Positions 1 to 7,468 of a stretch of 64,000 nucleotides of DNA are shown here, one piece after another. The position numbers were made by a program, and so were the translations under genes. The stretch comes from Promethearchaeota archaeon (GTDB lineage: Archaea > Asgardarchaeota > Lokiarchaeia > Sigyniarchaeales > Promethearchaeaceae), in assembly GCA_016933055.1 (NCBI GenBank), contig JAFGBS010000001.1:186001-250000 (forward strand), written 5' to 3'. Below the pieces are notes generated by a model. It saw only the letters and a list, made by a program, of their open reading frames with translations, was not told the origin of the DNA and did no database searches. Positions within the stretch are counted from its first letter, which is position 1. Every line of letters begins with the position of its first letter.

Positions 1-752
1 AAATCAGATTGGATATGACGAAAATCTTTATAACTTAGCGGAGGGAAAAGATGTTTATTCTGCATTTTGAGAAATCCTTGCATAATAAACCACATAGGGA
101 TGATTCCTACGTTGAATTCCACGATTGTATTTACCAGCATCAGTGTAACACTCCATGTATCTTGCTCCAAGCGTATTCCAGAAACTAATAAACTCAATTC
201 TAAATTCAATTCAACCAAAGTGCCCACAAGAAAGATATAAAGGATATCCTCCCACCGAAGCTTTCTAATCCATCGGAAAAATAGGGCAAGAACAACATTT
301 CCTGCAGCTATTACACTCATGATAAGTCTTTGATTACCAGCACTCATATTTCGTGCCAATTCGATACTAGCATCATTCAATGGAATCCACTGGGAAAACA
401 ATCCTATTATTGTCCACCCAATAAAAAAAAGGAGTGTAAAAATTTTCATATCTCGAAAATTTCTCTTTTCGAACATTATCGACACATAAGAAAATTGTGC
501 AAAACCAGCAGAGAATGTGAACCATAAAAAAAAGAATTGGGGATTGATGGGACCGGTATAAGTTCGGCTGCCCATAACAATATACCAAATATAATAATCA
601 ATAATAAGATACGTAAGGAATCCAATAAAACCCCAAAGGACAGGAATCCAGTATTTCCTTTTAACTAAAAAATAAATCCATATTACTAAAAAGAGTAAGT
701 CAAAATAGATAAAATCTACACCCAGTGTTCTCGTAACAATAGGATCCGCCAT
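1..752 (-). CDS. Multi-pass membrane protein, C-terminus cut by window edge
   Basis: Reading the minus strand from the ATG at 752-750 gives about 250 codons with no stop before the left edge, so the 3' end lies outside the window. The product starts MADPIVTRTLGVDFIYFD and alternates strongly hydrophobic, aromatic-rich segments with short basic loops, giving about six or seven predicted membrane helices. I recognise no catalytic motif. The layout resembles two other stand-alone membrane proteins here (9405-10136 and 55748-56623), which also look like 7TM sensor or carrier modules without a cytoplasmic output domain. No strong Shine-Dalgarno sequence precedes the ATG. Function unknown; the open frame over 750 bases of AT-rich DNA makes it a convincing gene. 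Confidence 0.75.
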   Translation of the reverse strand, partial: MADPIVTRTLGVDFIYFDLLFLVIWIYFLVKRKYWIPVLWGFIGFLTYLIIDYYIWYIVMGSRTYTGPINPQFFFLWFTFSAGFAQFSYVSIMFEKRNFRDMKIFTLLFFIGWTIIGLFSQWIPLNDASIELARNMSAGNQRLIMSVIAAGNVVLALFFRWIRKLRWEDILYIFLVGTLVELNLELSLLVSGIRLEQDTWSVTLMLVNTIVEFNVGIIPMWFIMQGFLKMQNKHLFPPLSYKDFRHIQSD

Positions 753-809
753 AATATAGTTATTTTTGGTGGAATGATTTAAAAAGAAGTTGGTATTTAG
801 GAAAAAAGA

Positions 810-998
810 TTAACTAAATATATTACGTTGGTCTCGAGAAAGGATCGAATTTACCATGATTGTAGGACCCTCTGCAGGATCTATTTCAATCTTGACATCC
901 TCAATTAATCCCAATTCTTTCATTATATGATAATAGGAAAAAAATTGATGTAGAGAAGGCATAAATTTATCAAAATCTACTTCGATCGGTTTTGGCAT
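810..998 (-). CDS. Small unknown protein, 62 aa, paralogue of 1238-1414
   Basis: Short protein starting MPKPIEVDFDKFMPSLHQFF, with no cysteine motif, signal peptide or membrane segment. A GGATT element lies a few bases upstream of the ATG. The main support is its neighbour: the 58-residue product of 1238-1414 on the same strand aligns without gaps over about 41 residues, from the FDKFMP segment here to the FEKYIP segment there. The alignment shares Phe, Lys, Pro, His, Phe, Ile, Lys, Ile, Asp, Pro and Ile, and most other positions are conservative. The predicted pattern is a helix followed by two strands, so a small alpha/beta fold is likely. I recognise no family. It lies downstream of the membrane protein at 1-752 only in map order; whether it is co-transcribed with anything is unclear. 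Confidence 0.6.
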   Translation of the reverse strand: MPKPIEVDFDKFMPSLHQFFSYYHIMKELGLIEDVKIEIDPAEGPTIMVNSILSRDQRNIFS

Positions 999-1052
999 AT
1001 TTTAATCCTTTTTTGATTATGTACTTATTTTTACGAAATTCTTTATGTACGC

Positions 1053-1074
1053 TAGTATCATCCCCATGATACTA
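1053..1074. promoter_or_regulatory. Perfect 9-bp inverted repeat with CCCC loop
   Basis: TAGTATCAT, a four-base CCCC loop, then ATGATACTA form a perfect palindromic hairpin in the spacer between the two small paralogous genes. No T-run follows on either strand, so it does not look like an archaeal terminator. It lies 55 bases upstream of the start of the 810-998 gene, which suits an operator or an RNA structure. No binding protein can be named. Confidence 0.45.
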
Positions 1075-1237
1075 TTACAATGTTGATGAAATAATTCCTA
1101 ATTTGATCTCCGAAATCACCTATAAATTCCACATTTTTTAAATTAAAGACTTTTAAAATTATAGAATAATGATCATCATCGGTTTAAAAATGATTCGGTA
1201 ACTATTCCGACAAAAATGAGAGATATGGATAAAAAAG

Positions 1238-1414
1238 TTAGCAATTAATTGGATTTTCTTCATTGTTTCGGATAATCTGAATAATGGGACGTTGTCCTTC
1301 AGGGTAAACTACTCGTATATCTTTTATAAAATTCATGCGCTTTAGGATTTCAAATTTTCTGTAAAAATCATGCGGTTTGGGAATATATTTTTCGAAACTG
1401 ATTACAATATCCAT
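1238..1414 (-). CDS. Small unknown protein, 58 aa, paralogue of 810-998
   Basis: The ATG at 1414-1412 opens a 58-codon frame ending at a TAA at 1240-1238. Its product starts MDIVISFEKYIPKPHDFYRK and ends PINC. A GGAGAGATAAT element directly before the ATG is one of the better ribosome-binding sites in this window and supports translation. The sequence aligns without gaps to the 62-residue neighbour at 810-998 (11 identities in about 41 positions by eye, many conservative changes), so the two appear to be an old tandem duplication. There is no metal-binding or membrane motif. The family and function are unknown to me. Confidence 0.6.
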   Translation of the reverse strand: MDIVISFEKYIPKPHDFYRKFEILKRMNFIKDIRVVYPEGQRPIIQIIRNNEENPINC

Positions 1415-1747
1415 ATTATCTCTCCAACTTTTGAGGTTTGTTTTTGATAGTCTATTTTAGTTTATTTCTAAGTATTTTGTCGGATATTTTACTCATGAAT
1501 GTATAGTGTCGAAAAAGTTTCAATATTTGATTAGAATTTTTCCAAAAATCGATTTTTGTCGGACGGGAGTGGATCGGAAATCCTCCTTCTAAAGTGCTAC
1601 CAAAGAACAAAATCATCTGCATATATACTCATAATTCCATAAATCCCACAGCTGAATTAAAACTGCTACGGGATTAAATTAATCTAAAGATAGGATAGAA
1701 TTTTTTTATGGAATAATGCTTATAGGTGACCGGAAAAATATTCACCC
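1415..1747. other. Intergenic region between divergent genes, about 330 bp
   Basis: This AT-rich spacer separates the minus-strand small gene from the plus-strand prenyl synthase. I see no tRNA, no open frame with a ribosome-binding site and no repeat longer than about 9 bases (TTTGTCGGA occurs twice). A GCTTATAGG stretch around 1718-1726 could be a TATA-like element for the prenyl synthase, but base composition makes this weak. Confidence 0.4.
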
Positions 1748-2848
1748 ATGGATTTCCTAGAATCAGTATCCGAGGAACAAGCTAAAATCGATTTATTTCT
1801 CAGGCGCTTTTTTAACAAACTCGTGAATAAGGAGGATAATTTCCTTCTTAAAGATTTTTATGGGAGATTACGAGACTTTGTCCTTTCGACGGGTTTAGCG
1901 AAAAGAATACGACCTTTAGTCTTAATTAAAACCTTCACGGGCATCGCACTGGATAATAAAATTGAGAAGTATTTGGATGATATCTATGAACTATCAATTG
2001 CTGTAGAATTACTCCATAATGCATCAATTATTCATGATGATGTAGTGGATCAAGATCAATTTCGGAGAGGAAAACCGACTTTTCATCGATTATATGCTGA
2101 AATGTTCAAAAACTTCAATGAGAACCATTATGGGGATTTCAAATGGTTTGGAAACGCTATCGCTATCCATGGAGGGGATGCTTGTGCGTTTTTAGGTCAA
2201 AACCTCATTGTGGAGTCCAAATTTGGAGCAACAAAAAAGTTTGCCGCATTATGGGACTATACTGAGGGCATGAATGGTATTGCTCATGGAAAGATCATTG
2301 AACAGTATGGACAAATGAAATCTTTAGATAATATCACTCTGGAGGATTATTTAACCGTCTCAGAATGGAAGACATCCAAACAGTTTGAGACGTCTGCATC
2401 GATTGGAGCCGCACTAGCGAATTCAAGATTAAGTCAGCTAAAACCTTTGAAGCAAGCTATGAAATATATTGGTCTTGCCTACCAAATCCAAAATGATATT
2501 AATGATTCCTTTGGCAATCCTGAACTGAAATCAATTGATACGGATATAAAAGAACGCAGACGCACTATTTTACTGATTACCGCATACCATAATGCTGAAA
2601 AGACCCAGAAAAAACAAATAAACAGGATTCTTAATTCTGAGGAGCAATTAACCAAAGAACAAGTGGACTTTATCCGTTCGATAATTAAAAGTACGGGTTC
2701 ATTGGAATTTGCCAAACTCTATTCCAAGAACATGATCCAGCATGCACAACAAGAATTGGATAAAATTTACCCGGGATTGTCAGAAAATACAACCGAATTC
2801 TTCCAAAATTTGTTGGAATTCATTCCTAATAGATATACCACAATATGA
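1748..2848 (+). CDS. Polyprenyl (geranylgeranyl-type) diphosphate synthase
   Basis: Trans-isoprenyl diphosphate synthase, expected to condense isopentenyl diphosphate with allylic diphosphates to make the chains of archaeal ether lipids. The first Asp-rich motif is DDVVD at about residues 97-101, followed by the conserved RRGKP (106-110). The second is NDIND at about 249-253, in the usual Q-x-x-N-D context; this is an N-D variant of the DDxxD motif. The KTSKQFETSA stretch sits where the family has its conserved Lys-Thr. The 366-residue length is slightly long for the family. Chain length cannot be read with confidence. It is a single-gene unit between a minus-strand gene and an intergenic region. 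Confidence 0.9.
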   Translation: MDFLESVSEEQAKIDLFLRRFFNKLVNKEDNFLLKDFYGRLRDFVLSTGLAKRIRPLVLIKTFTGIALDNKIEKYLDDIYELSIAVELLHNASIIHDDVVDQDQFRRGKPTFHRLYAEMFKNFNENHYGDFKWFGNAIAIHGGDACAFLGQNLIVESKFGATKKFAALWDYTEGMNGIAHGKIIEQYGQMKSLDNITLEDYLTVSEWKTSKQFETSASIGAALANSRLSQLKPLKQAMKYIGLAYQIQNDINDSFGNPELKSIDTDIKERRRTILLITAYHNAEKTQKKQINRILNSEEQLTKEQVDFIRSIIKSTGSLEFAKLYSKNMIQHAQQELDKIYPGLSENTTEFFQNLLEFIPNRYTTI

Positions 2849-2883
2849 GATGCAAAAGGAAAGGTCCCTTCAACTACGAAGAT

Positions 2884-3351
2884 TTAAAACATCGAACTGA
2901 ATCGATCTTCACTTTTTAAAATTAAATCTTTGAAGATTTTGTCAAATCTACCCGTAAATTTCATAAAATATTTTGAATCCTTGGTTAGAATATCATTCAC
3001 ACTGTATCGATTTAAGAATTGATCTAAAGCTTTTTGCATGCAAACCTTTACTGCTCGTTCGTTCGTATCTTTTTCGATGATTGTGAAGATCATAAGTGTA
3101 TGGGATTTTACTGATTCTTCCGGAATTACGGGGATTTCCAAAATTTTCGAAATTGCCACAAGGGTATAGGAACTGAGAGTAAATGATTCTAATGTAGAAT
3201 TGAATGCATCGTGTGCAAATCCATCAACTGCAGCCAGTAATCCCGCTCTGAGTTGATTATCCAGAGCATTACTTGCGTCATAATATTTCTTCTCGATCAA
3301 AATATTACCATCTACGAGTATACCCGTTTCGTAAATTGCGATTTTTATCAC
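2884..3351 (-). CDS. Longin-like small protein (tentative)
   Basis: A 155-residue soluble protein starting MIKIAIYETGILVDGNILIE. A beta-hairpin start, a long helix (about residues 30-50), more strands (TLSSYTLVAIS, SHTLMIFTIIE) and C-terminal helices fit the longin/profilin-like folds abundant in Asgard archaea. It resembles in layout the N-terminal ~97 residues of the GTPase fusion at 39550-41397. There are no enzymatic motifs or membrane segments. It converges with the prenyl synthase (35-base gap) and is transcribed alone. In eukaryotes such domains scaffold small GTPases and trafficking complexes; that role here is inference. The fold needs structure prediction. Confidence 0.55.
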   Translation of the reverse strand: MIKIAIYETGILVDGNILIEKKYYDASNALDNQLRAGLLAAVDGFAHDAFNSTLESFTLSSYTLVAISKILEIPVIPEESVKSHTLMIFTIIEKDTNERAVKVCMQKALDQFLNRYSVNDILTKDSKYFMKFTGRFDKIFKDLILKSEDRFSSMF

Positions 3352-3653
3352 CGGTTCATTATCGTCAGTTCACAAGTGTGTACCTATAGATCTCAAGTGT
3401 AATTCTTTCTTATATAACTACTCATTAATACAAAATCCAGAATTTTATTGGAAAATATGTAATAAACGATCGAAAAGCTACGATTAAATGGTTCCAACCA
3501 CCTATTATGAGTAGTTAACACCGTTCATTGACGGAATTACTTCCTTTATAAAGAATAAGCTTTATAAGGGAGCACAATCTTTTTGAGAGTTCCTTAATTA
3601 GTGCAACCAACATACAAAAACCGGAAAGGAGAAAGCCCGAGGTTACCATTCAT
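3352..3653. promoter_or_regulatory. Divergent intergenic region with two TATA-like boxes
   Basis: About 300 bases between a minus-strand longin-like gene and the plus-strand hydrolase. TTTATAAAG at 3545-3553 and TTTATAAG at 3561-3568 resemble archaeal TATA boxes and would start a transcript some 60 bases before the hydrolase ATG. A GGAAAGGAGAAAG stretch lies about 20-30 bases before that ATG, too far for a standard ribosome-binding site. Nothing else was recognised. Confidence 0.35.
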
Positions 3654-4481
3654 ATGCCCTACTATAAAAACAAAAACAATCTAAATTTGTTTTATGAAAT
3701 TTTCAATGGGCATCACAATGGCAAGACTCCCATATTGATGTTGCATGGTTTTGGGAGCAGTGCGGGATTTTTCCAAGAGCAATTACATGTATTAAAATCT
3801 AAACACAAAGTTGTAGTTTTCGACGCAGAGGGACACGGAAAAAGTGAGAAAAATCCCCAAGAAAAACTAGACACTCACTTGATAAGGGATAGTATCGTTG
3901 ATATCCAAGAATTACTCTATATCTTACGATTAGATGAACCCATTGTTATTATTGGTCATAGTTTAGTGGGTGGAGGCATTGCTCAGCAATTTGCTCTAGA
4001 TTTTCCAGAACAAGTCAAAAGCCTTATACTACTAAATTCAGGTAAATTTTTAATTGATAATACTATTCGGAATATTTTCTGGAACTTATTACCTCAACTT
4101 GTGCGCATGGAATTTAACGAGTTGATTCTTGACAATATAGAGATTCTTTTGGATAAAACAATCCCCTTCATCCGAGGTGCATTGATGGGTGATGAAGATT
4201 ATACCGATTTTGTCTACGATCGATTAGACGGGATGGTTGAAACCGAAATCTTTGATATGATCCAACATCCCTTAGATCCCTCAAAAATTCGATGCCCAAC
4301 ACTAGTTATTGGTGCAGAATTAGATAATTATGCACCACTCTGGATGTCCAAGGATTTAGCAGAAACAATACCTGATTCCCGCTACTCTGTTGTTCCAATG
4401 TGTGGTCATTTTGGTCCAAATCATCGTCCGGAAGAATATAATAAATTAATTTTAGATTTTCTTGAAGAAATGAATGTCTAA
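3654..4481 (+). CDS. Alpha/beta hydrolase
   Basis: An alpha/beta-hydrolase-fold enzyme of 275 residues without signal peptide. The oxyanion-hole motif HGFGSS is at about 31-36, the FDAEGHGKS strand-loop at 56-64, the nucleophile elbow GHSLVGG with Ser103, the acid D224 in GAELDNYAP and the catalytic His252 in CGHFGPNH. The triad is complete. The elbow is unusual: the usual Gly two residues after Ser is Val, and the glycines are shifted by one. The substrate cannot be predicted; relatives include esterases, haloperoxidase-like proteins and C-C hydrolases. It precedes the MazG-like gene by 89 bases. Confidence 0.88.
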   Translation: MPYYKNKNNLNLFYEIFNGHHNGKTPILMLHGFGSSAGFFQEQLHVLKSKHKVVVFDAEGHGKSEKNPQEKLDTHLIRDSIVDIQELLYILRLDEPIVIIGHSLVGGGIAQQFALDFPEQVKSLILLNSGKFLIDNTIRNIFWNLLPQLVRMEFNELILDNIEILLDKTIPFIRGALMGDEDYTDFVYDRLDGMVETEIFDMIQHPLDPSKIRCPTLVIGAELDNYAPLWMSKDLAETIPDSRYSVVPMCGHFGPNHRPEEYNKLILDFLEEMNV

Positions 4482-4570
4482 AATTGAATAAATTCCGTTA
4501 AGATCAGGTTTTTTGTTTTGACAACCACTTAATAGTTGCGTTTTTTCACATCTTTTGATTTTTTTCTTCT

Positions 4571-4924
4571 ATGAATGATTTCTCTACACCTTTGTCTGAA
4601 TTAAAAAAAGAAATGGAAACCTTTGTAAAGGAAAGAAATTGGTTTGATTATCATCATCCTAAGGAACTTGCTATTGCTTTATCCATTGAGTCGAATGAGT
4701 TACTCGAACTTTTCTTGTTTAAAAATCGAAAAGTGGAGGATATAAAACAAAATACAGAACTAATGCATAGTATCTCTGAAGAGCTCGCAGATATTTTTGC
4801 GTATCTATTGTCTATGATAAACACGTTAAAATTAGATTTAACCACCATTTTTCTTAAAAAAATGGACAAGAATCGATCAAAATACCCGACAACCGAATTT
4901 AATGGAAATTATACAAAAAAATAA
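4571..4924 (+). CDS. MazG-like nucleotide pyrophosphohydrolase
   Basis: A 117-residue all-alpha NTP pyrophosphohydrolase of the MazG / dCTPase (RS21-C6) type, predicted to hydrolyse non-canonical or excess (d)NTPs to the monophosphate and pyrophosphate. The metal-binding acidic residues are visible: E40 and E43 in the ALSIESNELLEL helix, and E70/E71 and D74 in SEELADIF. The conserved basic C-terminal piece KMDKNRSKYP (about 97-106) is also present. The first helix carries the NWFDYHHPKEL substrate-pocket signature typical of the small dCTPase-like branch. It converges with the M20 peptidase, 9 bases away. The substrate is inferred only at family level. Confidence 0.88.
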   Translation: MNDFSTPLSELKKEMETFVKERNWFDYHHPKELAIALSIESNELLELFLFKNRKVEDIKQNTELMHSISEELADIFAYLLSMINTLKLDLTTIFLKKMDKNRSKYPTTEFNGNYTKK

Positions 4925-4933
4925 GAATTTGCC

Positions 4934-6148
4934 CTATTTCCAACAAAACTGCTTTAATATTTCATAGTAGATTCTGCAGGCTTTTAATAATTCCTTGGTT
5001 TCCACATATTCTGTCTCCGTGTGTGCCTGTTCTATTCCTCCTGGACCTAAATTAATAATGGGAATTCCAAAATATCGATAGTAGATATCAGCTTCAGTAT
5101 AACCTTCCATGAATGATTGATTGGAAGCCCCAAATTTCTGACATACTTGTAGAACAAGTTTATATAATTCATTTTCTTTCCCTTGTGGAATTTGATAAGA
5201 CTCCCCTGGATGACTCATTTTCACTTCAATTTTTTCATCAGGAAACTTACGCATAACAGATCGAATCTCTTCTAAAGCGGAGTCAACCGTTTCTCCAGGA
5301 ATGGTTCGTCGATCAATCTCTAAATGCACATGGTCTGGGATTACATTGGTTTTACTCCCTCCATTGATGATTCCTATATTCATCGTTGGGGGTGTAATAT
5401 CTGAATTTGCTAAATAATTTCTCGATTTAAGGATCCTATGGAGTTTTTTTAATTCTATAATGAATTCTGCTGCCATTTCTATCGCATTTTTTCCTAGATG
5501 AGGCACACTTGCATGAGCAGCTTTTCCGTAAAAATCCAATTCAAACCATACCACACCTTTATGGGAAATTATTGGGGATAAAGAAGTAGGTTCTCCATTT
5601 ATCCCCAAATCTATGAAAAAATCTTTATTTATTCTCTGAGTTAGAGGTGTGTCCTTTTTGGTTAGACTTATTACACCGGCGCATCCTGTTTCCTCATCCA
5701 CCGTAAAAAAAAGCACGATTCCTCTCTTGAGTTTTTTGCGTTTTAAGAGTTTATCTTGGGACTGATTGTGTTCTGTGAGAAAATTTTTCACTGCAGTTAA
5801 TATCGCAGCAATCCCTCCTTTCATATCAGTACTCCCTCGACCATATAGTTTTCCCTCCTTCACAAACCCCTCATTTTCTTTGTATCCTGGGACTGTATCC
5901 ATATGCCCAGAGAATGCGATATAGCGATCGATAGGGTAACTTTCAAAATTTGGATAAATCGCAATTATATTATTGCGTTTATGTCTATATGGAACAAGCT
6001 CAAGAAAAAAACCAAGTTCTTCTAAATAGTTCCATAGGAATCTCTCCATTTCATGTTCGGTTTGGATCGCTTCCGAATTAATTCTGACTAATCTTTGAGT
6101 TAGATCAATTACAGATTCGAATTTATCTTTCTTTTCCGTTTCTCCCAT
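4934..6148 (-). CDS. M20 family metallopeptidase / deacylase (ArgE/DapE-like)
   Basis: A zinc hydrolase of the M20 family (acetylornithine deacetylase, succinyl-diaminopimelate desuccinylase, aminoacylase). GHMDTVPG carries H82 and D84, GRGSTDMKGG gives the bridging D108, TVDEETG gives the catalytic E152 and metal-binding E153, and the C-terminal AHTETEYV gives the last His. The dimerisation (lid) domain is in the middle (about 195-310), with HKGVVWFELDFYGKAAHAS at its start. At 404 residues it is a normal, complete member. It is the last gene of a minus-strand run after two unknown proteins. With no arginine or lysine pathway genes nearby, the substrate is undetermined. Confidence 0.9.
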   Translation of the reverse strand: MGETEKKDKFESVIDLTQRLVRINSEAIQTEHEMERFLWNYLEELGFFLELVPYRHKRNNIIAIYPNFESYPIDRYIAFSGHMDTVPGYKENEGFVKEGKLYGRGSTDMKGGIAAILTAVKNFLTEHNQSQDKLLKRKKLKRGIVLFFTVDEETGCAGVISLTKKDTPLTQRINKDFFIDLGINGEPTSLSPIISHKGVVWFELDFYGKAAHASVPHLGKNAIEMAAEFIIELKKLHRILKSRNYLANSDITPPTMNIGIINGGSKTNVIPDHVHLEIDRRTIPGETVDSALEEIRSVMRKFPDEKIEVKMSHPGESYQIPQGKENELYKLVLQVCQKFGASNQSFMEGYTEADIYYRYFGIPIINLGPGGIEQAHTETEYVETKELLKACRIYYEILKQFCWK

Positions 6149-6161
6149 TAGGATTCAACTT

Positions 6162-7391
6162 TTAAAATTTTAACGTGATCCGAATCTCGATATCTTGATT
6201 AACGTATTGTTTTATTTTTTCTTGGATTTCATCCCTATCATTTTTTAATTTCTCAAGAAGATGTCGATATTCGGTAGTTTTATGATTTGCATCCGCTTTC
6301 AGATGCTCTAATTCTTGAGTTTTAATTGAATATAAACCCTTCAATTCGGATAATCGTTCATTTAAGGTTTGCTGCTGGGGGTTTCTATTAATTTCTTCCA
6401 ATTGGACTTGAATTTCTTTGTATTCTTTGATGATTGGTTTTAATACTTCTTTTGATACTATTTGATCGATATTTTCAAGTAATTTCTGTTTAGCATCTGA
6501 TTTTAGATTTAAACTACCGCTTTCCAACATATAACGCAATTGAATCAAAAATTCGGTGAGATTTGGGTGATTCCCACTCTCGCTAGTAATTGCACTATAG
6601 GGATCACTAATGTACTTTTTTACCATTTCCGAGGTGATACCCCGAGTGGATCCGGAATTTTCTACTTTTTTTTTTAATTTCTTGAGAGCTTTTCTAAATT
6701 TAAGCTTATTATCAAATTCAATACGAAGATTAAATAGCTTTTTTTCTAGTTCTGCTTGTTTTTGGAACAGTTCATTGTTCTCGATATCAATTATCTGTTG
6801 CTCTAAACCTTCCAATTCATGTTCTAAATTATCGACATCTTGATTGAAATTATCTACAGTAGATTTTGTGTTTATAATACGTTCGACTGTGTTGGCTAAC
6901 TTAGGGAATTGTTTTACCAGATTTTCTGCTTCTTTAGGTTCTTCATACTTCTTACGTATAAAGGTATCGATACGCATATAATGCTCACTTATCTTCCTGG
7001 TGATGAAATCAATTTCTTTTAATTCTAATTGGAATTCTTTAGCAAATCTGGGGATATTTTTTCGTCCCAATTCATTCATATTGATGAATAAACGCTTAAT
7101 TTCATCTATTAGATTATAAACCTCTTCAGCAGTAGGGTTTTCCGGGACGGTAATTATATCTAAGTTTTCCTTCACTTTTGTATAGAATCTATCCACATAA
7201 CGAATTGATTGCTCATCTAATTCAATATTCTCTTTTCTTTCACGCATTTTATCTACTGCACTTTTAAGGTCTACAATATATTTCTCTAACCGTTCGACGA
7301 ATCTTTTTAGAAATTTCTTTGGTTTCATATAAACTTCATTCAATTGCTCTGTATAAAATTGTTCTAAGTTTTCAAGAGGAATTTCAGTCAT
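6162..7391 (-). CDS. Long coiled-coil protein, unknown function
   Basis: A 409-residue, highly charged, mostly helical protein. Heptad-like Leu/Ile spacing is clear in about residues 160-240 (NLEHELEGLEQQIIDIENN region) and again in about 310-400. A less regular segment around 245-290 interrupts the rods. There are no membrane segments, cysteine clusters or nucleotide-binding motifs. It lies 13 bases upstream of the M20 peptidase and 77 bases downstream of the unknown 579-residue protein, so the three are probably co-transcribed. Scaffold or filament roles are possible, but I recognise no family. Confidence 0.7.
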   Translation of the reverse strand: MTEIPLENLEQFYTEQLNEVYMKPKKFLKRFVERLEKYIVDLKSAVDKMRERKENIELDEQSIRYVDRFYTKVKENLDIITVPENPTAEEVYNLIDEIKRLFINMNELGRKNIPRFAKEFQLELKEIDFITRKISEHYMRIDTFIRKKYEEPKEAENLVKQFPKLANTVERIINTKSTVDNFNQDVDNLEHELEGLEQQIIDIENNELFQKQAELEKKLFNLRIEFDNKLKFRKALKKLKKKVENSGSTRGITSEMVKKYISDPYSAITSESGNHPNLTEFLIQLRYMLESGSLNLKSDAKQKLLENIDQIVSKEVLKPIIKEYKEIQVQLEEINRNPQQQTLNERLSELKGLYSIKTQELEHLKADANHKTTEYRHLLEKLKNDRDEIQEKIKQYVNQDIEIRITLKF

Positions 7392-7468
7392 TTTTGATCC
7401 GATCCGCTACCACGTGAAAGATAACGCAATATCACATAAAAATACTCCAAAGGGAATAAAAAGATTGC

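Noticed and set aside
1510..1570. TTTGTCGGA repeated twice
   Set aside because: A 9-base direct repeat in AT-rich DNA, without a partner structure, is likely chance.
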